The position numbers and the translations under genes were made by a program. 64,000 nt of DNA from Hofstenia miamia. Its lineage: Eukaryota > Xenacoelomorpha > Acoela. Position 1 is the first letter of the stretch, and each line of letters opens with the position of its first letter. The notes beneath the pieces were generated by a model. It made no database searches. It was not told where the DNA came from and saw only the letters and a program-made list of their open reading frames with translations. The stretch covers positions 160,172 through 224,171 of the forward strand of contig SCFE01000006.1 of the NCBI GenBank assembly GCA_004352715.1, in the 5' to 3' direction. Shown here piece after piece: positions 37,556-49,893 of this stretch.

Positions 37556-39470
37556 CTAAAACAACACGAAATGAGTGCAAGAGACAATTTGTTGGCAAAC
37601 TTAAATTCATTGCGTGAATTTGAAACGAGAAATTTAAATGAAACCGAGCTTTAAACTTAGAAGTAGCGATTTATGTAAACTGAATGTTAGATGAAAGTGA
37701 GCCTGCATTACTCAGTGTATTAAATTAGAAAATCTCAAAAATGAGTGAGTATATTTAGATCATAAAAATTCATTGCAGTGCTCTTACTTATATGCATAAT
37801 AGAAATTAGTTAGTCATTTCAAAATGTCTGGATATTTTACATATCAATAATTGTTTACTGAAGCACGCCGATGAATAGATTGTAGCTTATAAAATTGACA
37901 ATGCAAACAACTTGATAAATTACTTACAGAAACAAAGTCAGAATCAGATGCTCCGGAAACAAACTTTTACACTATTCAGTTAGGAAAAACAACCATAATT
38001 GATTTCCAATAAGAATTTAACATCAATATTGTTGAAATTTAGATTACTACAGAAATTGTAGCATAAATTCACTTGGCAAATGGTAGTCGTCTTTGGTAAA
38101 TTAGCTGGTAATTTGGATTATTGTATTAAACTTTGTACTAGTATGAATTTTGCAATCAAATGTATGCGTGTAAATATTTTGGCATAAACTTAATTCTCTA
38201 ATTCCAACATGTTCCTAACAGACTTTGACAGACAATTTTCTTTTTAAATACATATTTAGTATTCAATCATTTGGAAATCACTACTTTGTACTCTGAACAT
38301 TCCAAAAACACAGACAACAATTTGTAGGCGCATAATCACATCATCAAATTTCAGACAATCGAACACCAAAACCATTATTTTTTCTTTAGAATAAACGAAT
38401 TTAAAAAGAAAAACACAATTATACTTAAACAAACTGCGACATTCACTACTTCAAAAAATTTCTTATTAAAAAATATTTAATGAGAACATTTAAGACACAA
38501 ATTCACAATTTATTAAATTATAAATTTTGGCATGTCAACGTTATATTAATTTCGTCCCCTATGTTCATTTATTCAATATTGAGATTTGCTAAAATCAATT
38601 TGAATGTTATTACAGCAGATCTTCCTGCGTTGTCAGAATGGCCCAGGACATCAAGCACAATTCCTGAAATGCAATCCGGAATTTTTGTAATTTGGACGAA
38701 ACTACTAATTTAAGGTGTGCTTAAATTGAAAATAGCTCCAAATCTTCATGATTCCAATGTACTACACATTAAATAGAAAAATCCACTTAATTTATTCACT
38801 AATATTGTTTTACAGCTACATTCAAATTATTTTAAATTGTTGTTACTAATTGGTTGCGGTCTTCGTGCTTGATTAATTAACATGCTTCAATAACTGGGAA
38901 TATCGAATTAAAATCAATCAATGCATTTATTTTCCATCTAATTATAAAGAGAATTCCAATGCCATAAAAACACCTTTCTGAACTGCACACAAAGAACGTT
39001 GTAAAAAGATCCGCTCACAACATTCTACTTTTAGTTTTAATAGAACAAATTTTCTAATATTCAAAAGCAGTTTAGTGATAGAACAACGTTTAATTACACA
39101 AATAACGGATAAGAAAGAAGCATTATCAAAGGCTTGTTAAACATTAACCAAAGTAATGACTGCGACCCATTTTAACGTAAAAGTTAATTTCGTTTGAAAA
39201 GAGGTAATAAAGAATAAAACAGCACTTCAAAATTATCAAAAAATTTTATTGCAGCAAACTCGCTAATTGATCAAAATATGCGTTTATAAATTAATTACTG
39301 AAATGCTACGAAAATTTCCACAGGAAATACATATTCACAACTACAAATTCATAGATATATTTAAATTTAATTTTCATTTACATAAACATTGCATTTTGTA
39401 GCTAAAACGGTAAATACTACCTTAGAATTTCGAATTGAATTATTAGAATAGACTAAATAACTTCAGGTTT
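37556..39470. other. Gene-free AT-rich region
   Basis: May contain the first exon or promoter of the minus-strand gene, but nothing specific could be supported. Confidence 0.4.
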
Positions 39471-39474
39471 AACC

Positions 39475-39677
39475 ACGTCGCACACTGCCGTTAAGTTAAG
39501 TTAATTGCTAAGTTAAGGTTCAGCTAATCCCGTCGCACACTGCCGTTAAGGTAACCTTAACTTAAGCCTTAACGGCAGTGTGCGACGGAATTCCTTAAGT
39601 TAAGACTAACCGCAACGCAAACTTTAACGTTTTTTCAAGAGTTAAGTTAAGTTTACCTTAACGGCAGTGTGCGACGG
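39475..39677. mobile_element. Nested palindromic MITE
   Basis: CGTCGCACACTGCCGTTAA occurs four times in the order forward (39476), forward (39531), reverse (ending 39587), reverse (ending 39676). The inner pair forms a 59-bp near-palindrome (39530-39588) within an outer pair spanning 203 bp. The outer arms have further TTAAGTTAAG repeats. Likely a MITE with a second copy inserted in its centre, or a doubled foldback. Confidence 0.8.
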
Positions 39678-40163
39678 TTTCATTAAGTTAAGGTTTTTTG
39701 ATGACTGTTTTGACAATATTTAGATAGAATTTGTATATGCATTAATTAATTGGCATAAACAAACAGTGGATATTAACATGCCAATCAGCTGACTATTGTA
39801 TTGTAATTGAGTAGCGTCAATAACATATACCCGCGTTTAAAAAAGACAACGCGATTAGAGGAAACCAGTGATTTTATTGGTTAAAACAAAGAGTTTTCAT
39901 TCACACTACAAGTGCAAATATTGTTTTAAAAAGTCAAGATTTTAAAACATTAGTTCGCTTTAAATAAAATTAGTCTATTTGAATAGAATGACATTATTTC
40001 GTGTAGTAAAAATTTTGATAAATAGAAATTTTTAACAAATATATATATATATATTAAATGATATTTTGCTAAGACTTAGCATATTATGAAAGATTTATTC
40101 CGCAAACATGTTTCGTTACAAACGTATAGCTTCGTCAGTGCATATAGAGTATAGAGGGAAAGT

Positions 40164-40910
40164 TTAGAAAAGTTTAAGAATGCTAACATGGTTTAATTGT
40201 CTATTTAAAAGTTTTTTACGTTGTTGTTTTGTTAATAATGCTTCAGTGATCTTGGTATGTTTGTTCTTAGTTAATATTTCAAAATGATCTTTTGTTGCTT
40301 GGTGATGATGTAAGTAAATTTCTGATGTTAGGTGGCCTCTTAGGTGTTCTTTAATTCTAATTTCCAAATGTCTTCTTGTCTCCCCGATGTATGAGGCATT
40401 ACACTCATCACAAGAATATTTATAAGCAATAGAGGAAGACAAGAGTATTGGGATCGGATCTTTGTTTGAGAAAAAGTTTGAGGTCTTAGTTGTTGTAAAT
40501 GTTGGAATTATCTTAGTTTCATATATCTTTAATTTTTTGTTGATTCTTTTAAGTTGAATACAAAAAATATCATCAACGTATCTACAATAAAATGAAGGAC
40601 CAAATTAGATTTTAAGCTTTCAAATTTTGATTCAATGATATCGAGACAAAATGCAGCCATAGTGGATCCTAAGGGTGAACCCATTGCCATGCCATTAGTT
40701 TGTTTATAAATATTGTTGTTGAAAAGAAATAGAGTATTTGTGCAGGCTAACTTCAATAGAGATCTTAGAATCGATGTATCAAATTCTATTTCATCGTTTG
40801 GTATGATGTTAATAATGTGATCAATTGTTTCTTCAATTGGAATGTTGGTAAAAAGTGATTTTGCGTCAAGGCTATACATAATTACTTCGTTACTATCAAA
40901 AGAACTTGAT
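40164..40910 (-). pseudogene. Penelope-like retroelement, internally deleted
   Basis: A reverse-transcriptase part (about 40879-40570) shows MYSLDAKSLFTNIPIEETI, MAMGSPLGS and, after a frameshift, RYVDDIF, the catalytic YVDD box in Penelope style. After only about 35 residues the frame enters a GIY-YIG endonuclease domain (AYKYSCDECNASYIGETRRH, then LEIRIKEHLRGH) ending near 40164. In full elements roughly 200-300 residues of RT thumb and linker separate these, so the middle is missing. The upstream finger region is also truncated. GIY-YIG plus RT is diagnostic of Penelope-like elements. Confidence 0.8.
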
Positions 40911-42078
40911 AAAATTATTAAACCATTTATTCCACCAAAATATAATTTAAAAAATACTTAACAAATTAGATCTTTCATCTAAATCATTTGATAGTAACAA
41001 ACCTTAACTGTTTTCTGTTCATCCAAAGTCCATGAGGCCAAAATATAGTTTAAATTGGATCATTTTCTAATTGCTGTAATTGATTATCAAGACTTAGCTT
41101 TTCAACAAACTTTTATTTAGTGATCAAATAATAAATAAATAGGTTGCTTTCATTGATCTGAACCTACAGAAGCTATATGAGGCCAAATTATACTCCAAAA
41201 TCTGCAGATTTCAATATGTTCTAGATAAAACCATTCAGAGAAAGTCTCTTGAGTAGTTGGGTTAAATTTGCCTTTTTTATCACTAAAAAGAACCAAAATT
41301 TTCAAGAAAAACATTCAATTGACATTGAAAATAAAGTTTAGTAGACATCATCTCTAACAATATCTCATTTCCTCAATTTAGCAAAGAAAATTCCAGTTTG
41401 TCTCATGCTAAGATTTAGCCTTTCAACTAATGAATTCAAACCCTTCGAGAAGAATAATGAAAATATTGAGAATTTGGTTACAAAGTCCACTATGAAATTG
41501 GCTCACTTGTTCTTTCATAATTTTTTTGTAGGTTAGACATGCGTAATTTAATATCACGACACTAAAGTATTGAAGATAAATGCTGTAAGGTACAGGTTCA
41601 CAAGATGAGTTGATAGCAGGATATACGAAGAAACCCCTTCTTCAAAAACAAAAAATAACAGTTGCTATTGTGGTATCTCAATTCATGTTAACCATGAAGA
41701 ATAGAAAATGACAAACGTTGGCGATCATCAAACTAGCCAGCATTTTAACATAGTATGGCGGCTAGAATATATTACTTGGGAGTCAAGATCCAATAACCAA
41801 AAATATTTAATATGCTTCAAAATATTTCGTTTGCCTCAACGCCATATTTGTAATGGGTTAATTTTCAGAGTATAGTATCAACAAAAGTAAAAGAGTAAAT
41901 TCACACAAGTCTTGCATTTATAAGCAGCTGTTATTTGCAGAGAAGACATGTTATTATATGCACAGAGAATAGTCATTATGAAATATAAAATATGCATGAA
42001 GGTATGTCAATAAAGTTTTTTTCCATCTTGATACCCAATTTGACTTGTCACGACTGTGAAACTGAGTATAATTAATTA
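40911..42078. other. AT-rich stretch without recognised genes
   Basis: Nothing supported. It separates the Penelope relic from the CACTGT-ended transposon. Confidence 0.5.
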
Positions 42079-44710
42079 CACTGTTTGACATAAAAATTTG
42101 GTGGCTGAATTTTTGGATTGATTCTAGTCAATCTCTGGTCGAAAATCACGAATATCAATATTAAAATGTTGAAAAACCTTAGTTTTTGAGATACGTGATT
42201 TTTAAATTATCGCATTTATATTACCATTTTTTCCTACAACTAATCTCATTAATATGTTTTATAATATCATTGAAAGGTAAAATCCATAGAAATAATTTTG
42301 TCTTACGGTATGATTTACTGTAGTCGCATTATATATGTAAGTTATCAACTAAATGAATTGAATTTCCAGGATACCATGGGATCATAATAAGACAAGAGTA
42401 ACTTTCCAAGAATCAGAATAATTGAAATGAGATACTATTAACATGTCACTTCCAAGAATTCGACCGCGTTGCTGACTCATCAGAGAGACAGAATAATACG
42501 AGGGAGCACGCGTTAATTTGATTGGTCACACCATTTTATCAACCCAGAATAGCTATTAATATCAACACAGCTAAATCTAATAAAGTTAACTGCAAGCTAT
42601 CTGAGACAGTTTCCGACTTGTGATATGGCAAAACGAGGCTGTAAGACTTCTGCGAATTAATTTTGTTATGTTTGTGGTTATTATTTCCCAACAAGCAACG
42701 ATCAACGACGATTACAAAAGAGACTAAATATGCCAGAGCCTACGAAATCTACTTCGGAATAAGCATGCTTCAAGACATTGGAAAGAACTGGGCACCACAA
42801 GACATCTGTTCTACTTGTCGTGGTTTATTGGAAGCATGGCTACGAGGTGATCGATCGTCATTGCCATTCGCAATTCCTCGCATTTGGCGTGAGCCGAAAA
42901 ACCATGATAGTGACTGTTATTTTTGTATGATCGACCATTTCAAATTCAAAGGTTATCTTATCCAGACATCGACTCATCTCGTGCTCCCGTTCCTCATGAC
43001 ATCGCTCTTTCAATACCTTGCCGTCCTGAATTACAGGAAGTTGCCTCCGACGTCCTTAAATCTGATGATTCCAACAGTGATTGCCAATATAGCCCACCAG
43101 ACAGTGACTTCTCTTTCACAGAATCACAACCACATTTTCCAACTCAAAAAGACTTTAATGAATTAATTGCAAAGCTGAATATTAGTATGAGGCAATCAGA
43201 AGTTCTCGTTGGCACCTTAAAGAGATGGAATATAGTCAGCAATGATGTTAGAATAAGATCTCAACGACAAAGATATCTTGAGTTTGTTGATTTCTTTGAA
43301 GAAACAGATGATTTCGTGTATTGCAAAGATATTCCAGGATTACTTTTATCATGTGATTACATGTCAAGTGATTGGCGACTGTTCATCGACAGTAGTAAAG
43401 AGAGTTTGAAAGCAGCGCTTCTTTGCAATTTGGGGACCCGTCATTCTCTGCCCATTGGATTTTCACTTCATAAAGAGAACTACGAGTCGATCCGAAAATT
43501 GTTATCTCTTTTGAGGTATGATTCCTATCAATGGCCTATTGTTGGTGACTTCAAAATCCTCAACTTCTGCACAGGACTACAATCTGGGTATACCAAATAC
43601 CCCTGCCATCTGTGTCTTTTTAATAGTAGAACTTCAGATGAACATTTCTCAAGATCGTCGTGGCCAGAGACATCAGAGTCTCCTGTATTGGGTCAATATG
43701 ACGTTGTTAATCCTCCTCGAATTCCGAGAGACAAGGTTATAGCACCCCCACTCCATTTAAAGCTAGGAATAGTCAAACAGTTCATCAAAGTACTATGCAG
43801 AGCAAACTCGTCTGCATATGAAGTATTAAAAGGAATGTTCCCTAAACTTACCTCTGCGAAGTTAACAGAGAGAATCTTTACTGGTCCTGATATTAAAAAA
43901 ATATTTGGATCGACAGACTTGATTATTTCAATGAGTCTACAAGAAATGGAAACTTTCTTGGCTATCAAAAATGTTTCTGAAAACTTTCTAGGAAAGCACA
44001 GATCTGAAAACTATCAGGAACTTATTCTGAGGATGTTGGAAAGCATGTCTTTAGTTGGTTGTAGAATTTCTACTAAACATCATTTTCTGAAGTGTCACTT
44101 ACAAGTCTTTCAAAACAATTGTGGCCTTTTCAGTGATGAACAAGTTGAGAAGTTGCATCAACTGCTGAAATTACATGAAGAAAGATTCAAAGGTAAAAAC
44201 TATGTTCATATGATGTCCGATTATATTTGGAAAGTAGTTAATACCATTGATTAACTGACAAGAAAATACAAGCAGGTTTTGCCCTGATTTGTTTTGTTTG
44301 TTTTTATTATAAAAAGACATTATATTTATGATTTAAAAGCTTGTATTTAATTAAATAAAACAATAAGTCAAGAGATTTGGGAATTAATAGGAAGACTGGG
44401 GCCCTAATAATAGCCTATCTTTATAATAAAGATTTTCAAGATTTAAATAGATCATTATTCTATTCGAACTAGCATTAACGAACCCAACAAGTATGGTCAT
44501 ATAGGCTTATCCGAAATATGGCATATATCCGAAACATGCGTTGATAAGCTAGTAGAACTTTACGTAGCATACATAACTTAAATTTACGATAACTCAAAAA
44601 CCAAGGTTTTTTGTTAAATCTAACCCCAAATTCGTTTTCTACGCCATCAAATTGACCTAATTGAGTTATAAAATGTAGCCACCTAGGAAAAAAAATTTTT
44701 TGTCACAGTG
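42079..44710 (+). mobile_element. DNA transposon with CACTGT termini (family A element)
   Basis: The left end reads CACTGTTTGACATAAAAATT; the right end read inward is CACTGTGACAAAAAATTTTT. Looser inverted similarity (GGTGGCT, GTCAAT, CGAAT and AAAACCTT.GTTTTTGAG landmarks in the same order) extends about 130 bp in each arm. TTA flanks both sides (42076-42078 and 44711-44713), consistent with a 3-bp target duplication. CACTR ends with 2-4 bp duplications recall CMC/EnSpm-type transposons. The element encloses the coding region 42625-44254. Confidence 0.7.
42625..44254 (+). pseudogene. Zinc-module transposase-like gene (family A)
   Basis: The ATG at 42625 gives MAKRGCKTSAN then a TAA (42658-42660) and, in frame, FCYVCGYYF. 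Frameshifts near 42720 and 42940 lead through DICSTCRGLLEAWLRG, FAIPRIWREPKNH and DCYFCM into a 443-codon open frame (42923-44254). That frame carries SSDWRLFIDSSKESLKA (first acidic site), PIVGDFKILNF (second), a YPCHLC knuckle after GLQSGYTK, LHLKLGIVKQF, FLGKHRSENYQELI and SDEQVEKLHQ (third). From memory, this is a multicopy uncharacterised family in arthropod and cnidarian genomes. The transposase role is inferred from the layout and the surrounding inverted repeats. The long uninterrupted core suggests young age; the three 5' breaks could be real or sequencing errors. Confidence 0.7.
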
Positions 44711-44713
44711 TTA

Positions 44714-45640
44714 TTGTTGGAAAAGAATAGCAGAGAAGGTATAAGTTCAGTGGTACAATGAATACAAAGTCCTAATGATTAACTGAACAACCTAATGATA
44801 TGCAAAACACAAATTACTCAAAAAGTATGGTTTTGCATGTGAAATGACATTCAAATTCGCGATTCCTTAGCAAGCGATTTCCTATATCGTTGTGTTCGGA
44901 AAAACCGCTTTATTATAAGAATAGTAAAATGGGACTATCCCAACAAAATCTGGTGTATAAAATAATAACAATAAAATTTGTAGGGGAATCATTAATAGGA
45001 GGAACAGGTACTGAATGGGAAGACATCTCTTAGATTGTGTACAAAATTGAGATTTATATATTAGAGATAAAAATTCGGAGAATAAACTACTTTGCGAATG
45101 AAATGAAACAAGACTTTAGAAGATATCAGAATTGTATGCAGAATGAGATAAAAGTCAGTCCCATAACAGGAAAATTAATTTGTTTAGAAAGATAAGAAAC
45201 TAAGTTAAAGGGAGATGGGCAAAAGTCAAACCCTAAGATTTATCAAGGATTGGTTAAATGTGAAATTCCAGCGGAGGCCACGATTAACTTCGAAGAAGGG
45301 TTAAGTGAATTTGGTATCCAGGACATCATGAGAAATAAAATGGAGAAAGACTTCTTAGTTATTAATAAAACATGTGCTGACCAAAGTGAGGTGGAAATTA
45401 TTACATTAATGAACATTTGAACTAAAAGCATTTTGAGTGCCGCTAATATAAGAAATAATTTAATGGGTTTCAGAGGAACAGAATATAAGATGTTCTATTA
45501 TACGGTTTATTAGGTTTTCAGTATTATGGGAGCCAATCGAAATGGCAACGTGGGACACCCAACTGGACGATCTCGGATAACACCAATTAAGGACTACTAT
45601 CTCATGGTGGAAGAACTCACTCTTGGTGACGAAATCTTTT
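44714..45640. other. Stretch with no recognised gene
   Basis: A plus-strand open run at about 45242-45418 (CEIPAEATINFEEGLSEF) has coding-like composition but no family match and is too short to call. It could be the 5' part of the LINE that follows. Confidence 0.3.
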
Positions 45641-45655
45641 AGCTGATAAACCCCA

Positions 45656-46860
45656 TGCAGCTAGACAATCTCTGTAATCTATTCAAGGAAGTATTCTTTC
45701 AGTTCAAACAGATGAAAGAAGACATTGGTAAGAAAGTTGATTTAAGGTTGCTGAAGATATCAAGTCAATATCCATGGAATCAAAGAAAACTGAACGCTGC
45801 AAATTAAACAAAAATTGCAGCTGACTATTCGCTCCGCACTCCGTACCAGTGGTGTTCCGAAACCGTTAAGAATCAAATGATGTAGGACCATAATAAAGTG
45901 GAATATCTACTGTCGCACGTGAAGGTGGAATGTAGGATTATTGATATCCGATATCTAGGTGCACAGACAACCAGACTAGACAGTACATGGAACAAACGAA
46001 AGAATCTTTTCTAAGCCTTCGGTGGGTCTGACTTAAATTCTGAAAAACTCTCCAGGGAGAAACAATTGCTGAAAAAACGATGTTGAACTCACGTAACGTT
46101 GAGCGAAGTTACAACCTGGAAGAATTCAATGTCGAAAATAGGCAATGGGGATGAAAAGTGATTATCTAGGCAACTGTATATTATGTTATTCAAAGCAAGA
46201 TCACTTAAGAAACGTAATATCTACATTTGCTTTATTACTGAATCTAGACTTAATTCAGACATCATCGACGAAGTTGTCAATGGCGAGAATTATACCATCA
46301 TCTGTCATGATCGTTCTTCAATGAATTCAGATAAGCGGACTTGGTTGTAAACTCAGGCGAATATTTCCTGCAATTTCATTTTAGAATTGTGCTGATTTTA
46401 ACGATTATAATATTAATAATCTGCTTGATGTTTCATCATCAACTTAATTGTATTTTATCCACAGCTTCTGCCGACTACATTCCAGGCAACGCAAAAACCA
46501 CCACTGTTGCCTTTGATAATAGAGCAATCATTGTTAAAGCTAAGGATCAAATACGAATTAAGCGCAAGGTCGAATTCCTACGCGATTTTAGGCCACAAAT
46601 CATCTTTTTACTCCATATTGTTATTGACAGAACGTGTTTCACAGATATTTTTAACATTGAAGATACTAATCAAGCTTTATTCTTTAGGCTCTATGAATGT
46701 TACAACTCTTATTGTCCAATCAAACGAGTAAAGATGTCAGAAAAAGACCCACTGCACGTTAATCGAAACAATGGTGAAAACAGGTGGCAAATAAGAAGCT
46801 TCAAGCAACTGATCATCGGACATTAAAAAATTTTATGGAAGTCCACTTAAAATATTATTA
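45656..46860 (+). pseudogene. LINE fragment: ORF1 tail, endonuclease start and EN-RT linker
   Basis: 45656-46130 reads an ORF1-like segment (KMKEDIG-style coiled start, then VEYLLSHVKVECRIIDIRYLG, like the RLG-containing nucleic-acid-binding region). At 46183 MLFKARSLKKRNIYICFITE resembles the start of the apurinic-type endonuclease (LNARSLxNK...TETWL), followed by a DRSS motif. A shifted frame (to 46826) holds the EN-RT linker (TCFTDIFNIEDTNQALFF, YNSYCPIKRVKMSEKDPL). Reverse transcriptase is absent. Jockey/CR1-like; several stops and shifts. Confidence 0.6.
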
Positions 46861-47864
46861 AACCTTTGAAGTTTTTTCAATTTCTGGTTCGCTTAAATCT
46901 GGGGTACACGATTTTAATGCAAATCAATATGGCTAAAAAAGTAAGAATTTCCAATTGCTGCTTTGAAATAGTTTTGTATGGAAAAAAGCGCATGACTGGT
47001 GCTTCAACAACCACCTTATGTCAATTTCTCGAGCAAGCTCTTTGGCATTGTATGTGTATTGCACTAATTCTAATAAATTAGAACGTTATATAAGTACATT
47101 AGATAACTATTGTTCATCAGGGATGGTGACCAACTAAATATAAAGGATATAACAGACCTGACACGATGGGTCTGCCTAAGCTTACAGAGAACCATGGAAA
47201 GTTTTGCGTATAAATACTACAAATATGTAAACATGAGAATAATGTAATTCTAGCATAAAAAATGAATTCACATGGGCGCAGCCACCAATTTTTAAATGGG
47301 TGCAATGGGGAATCGATGTGGTTACGTCACTAGATATGAGACAGTTTCGCAAAATTAATGTTCTTTAAATAAATTTTATTAATGCTATTTGCTCTAAGTT
47401 ATATAATAAATAATTTTTATAGTAAACTAAGAAATGTAGTAGCTACAACACTAAGACTAGTTGTCATTGTCATAATACTTTCGCAAATGTTTGCAGTGTT
47501 TCCCATGAAAATCTTACTATATTTTTTCAAAACGATGAAGATTATTTTCGATTAAAACACTCCAACAATTAATTAGGGATTTTTAATAAATTTCCGGAAA
47601 CAAATTGAACATTTTAGTAAGTGATGTAAGTGAAATATAATAGGAAACTTGAAGAAGGTATACAATAGGGTGCACGCGGAACACGCGGACAAAATAAACT
47701 CTACTATAGGGTAAAAAATGATGAGAAATGCAATAACATAGGTAAATAGTTCAAAAAATAATAGATATAGACCGATAACTTTACATAATTAACCATACGC
47801 GATAGCACGCGGTATATATTTAAGGATATTAGCACTATATTAAATTGAAATTTAATATAACTAT

Positions 47865-48131
47865 CAGGGTTTTCGAGTACTCGGGCTGTTAAGAACTCGA
47901 ACTAGAAAAAGCGCAAAACTCGATCGAAAATACGGTAAAAATTAGATTATTTTAAATTACAATTTAAAATCGCAAATAACTATTTTTTAGCTTATTATAA
48001 ATGTACAATAATGTTTTAAAACAAACTCGGAATTAGAAGAAAACTCGATCGAACTCTAAGAAAATACTCGAACTCGCAAAGTAAAAACTCGAACTCAGCC
48101 CGAGTAACTCGAACTCGATTTGAAAACCCTG
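47865..48131 (+). mobile_element. CAGGG-ended MITE inside the foldback, arm 1
   Basis: It begins CAGGGTTTTCGAGTACTCG and ends TTTGAAAACCCTG, with internal ACTCGAACTCG repeats. Its reverse complement occurs at 48665-48965. hAT-like ends; no target duplication is distinguishable because the flanks are themselves mirrored. Confidence 0.7.
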
Positions 48132-48245
48132 AATTGTGTTATTATACAAATATTTCTTCAAAAATTGTGATCAATTGAATTCATATGTATTTTGCTTGTA
48201 AAAGAGCAAAAAGGACACTTGTTAGGCGAACTTGTAGAATAGCGA

Positions 48246-48412
48246 CACGCGAAGCACGCGTAACACGCGGACTAAATAAACACTAATTTAGGGTAAAAAA
48301 CGATAGGAAATACAATAAAATACTCAAAACGTTTAAAATATAATCGATATAGTCCGATACCTTGTCATAATTCAGCATATGAGTAGCACGCGGTAACACG
48401 CGATAGCACGCG
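48246..48412. repeat. Two clusters of three spaced ACGCG boxes
   Basis: At 48246-48272 CACGCG occurs three times with 9-bp spacing; at 48387-48412 three times with 10-bp spacing. The same clusters occur inverted at about 49487-49513 and 49629-49656, and partially at 47672-47689 and 47795-47812. CG-rich motifs stand out in this AT-rich DNA. Confidence 0.85.
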
Positions 48413-48664
48413 GTATATATTTAAGCAATATAGCATATAAAACCACGAAGTTATATAAAAATAATTATCTTTAACTAAAAAATAACAAAATATAATCGTA
48501 TAATTAAGCAAATCTATAAACTTTTGATTTAAATGAAGTCTTTATCTTAAGTGAAATATCTTCATTAATTGGAATAACAATTGTCCTTTTTGCTCTTTTA
48601 CAAGCAAAATACATATGAATTCAATTGATCACAATTTTTGAAGAAAAATTTGTATAATACAGTT

Positions 48665-48965
48665 CAAGGTTTTCAAATCAAGTTCGACTTTTTACGTTAT
48701 GAGTTCGAGTATTTTCTTAAAGAAAATTCTGAGTTCGATCGAGTTTTCTTCTATTTCCGAGTTTGTTTAGTAAAAACATTTATTGTACAGTCATTCTAAG
48801 CTAAAAAATAGTTGTTTGCGATTGGTAAAGAAATTGAAATTAATTTTTACGGTTTTTTTCGATCGTGTTCGAGTTTTGATGATTTCTCTTTCGAGTTCTT
48901 ATGATCAAGTTTTGAGAGCTTTTTCGAGTTTGAGTTCTTAACATTCCGAGTGCTCGAAAACCCTG
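48665..48965 (-). mobile_element. CAGGG-ended MITE inside the foldback, arm 2
   Basis: Reverse-orientation copy of 47865-48131, more diverged, ending CTCGAAAACCCTG. The mirrored flank (ATAGTTATATTAAA) continues outside it, so duplication of a larger block created the inverted pair. Confidence 0.7.
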
Positions 48966-49806
48966 ATAGTTATATTAAATAAGACGTAAATTTCAATTTA
49001 ATTAATTAATATAGTAATATGGATTTTCAAAATTGTAATATTAACTACAATTTTCATTTTATTATATTACAAACTAAGGTTTATTAAGGTTTGGTTTACT
49101 ATTTAATCGATAAAATAATCAAATTTTTCTTTAGTGTTATTGCTAGATTCTGAATAAGATTAAAGCTCGTAACGAATGCCTGTCGAAGCCATCACCCCAT
49201 ACATAGCCAAATTTAATTTTTTGACAATTCATATTATTTTAATATATAATCGCTTATAGTGTATGAGAATTTTCATTGTAATAGTGTTTATCGGTGAGAT
49301 TTGTTTTCGCTGATATTTGCTGAAGAAGCCCTTCCCATTAATGAAGAAATTTACTAAAAACTTAATTTAAACCAAAAGTTTATAGATTTGCTTAATTATA
49401 CGATTATATTTTGTTATTTTTTAGTTAAAGATAATTATTTTTATATAACTTCGTGGTTTTATATGCTATATTGCTTAAATATATACCGCGTGCTATCGCG
49501 TGTGACCGCGTGCTACTCATATGCTGAATTATGACAAGGTATCGGACTATATCGATTATATTTTAAACGTTTTGAGTATTTTATTGTATTTCCTATCGTT
49601 TTTGACCCTAAATTATTGTTTATTTAGTCCGCGTGTTACGCGTGCTCCGCGTGTCGCTATTCTACAAGTTCGCCCACTTGTTATTCCAATTAATGAAGAT
49701 ATTTCACTTAAGATAAAGACTTGATTTAAATCAAAAGTTTATAGATTTGCTTAAATATACTGTTACATATTGAAATTTTTTAGTTAAAGATAATTATTTT
49801 TACATG

Positions 49807-49893
49807 NNNNNNNNNNNNNNNNNNNNNNNNNNNNNNNNNNNNNNNNNNNNNNNNNNNNNNNNNNNNNNNNNNNNNNNNNNNNNNNNNNNNNNN
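49807..49893. other. Assembly gap, 87 N
   Basis: A run of N inside the third copy of the foldback subrepeat. TTTTTAGTTAAAGATAATTA is repeated on both sides, so the gap may hide a unit or be a collapsed repeat. Confidence 0.95.

Noticed and set aside
39476-39676. CRISPR-like repeat array
   Set aside because: The repeats alternate in orientation and spacing is irregular, as in a MITE; the genome is eukaryotic.
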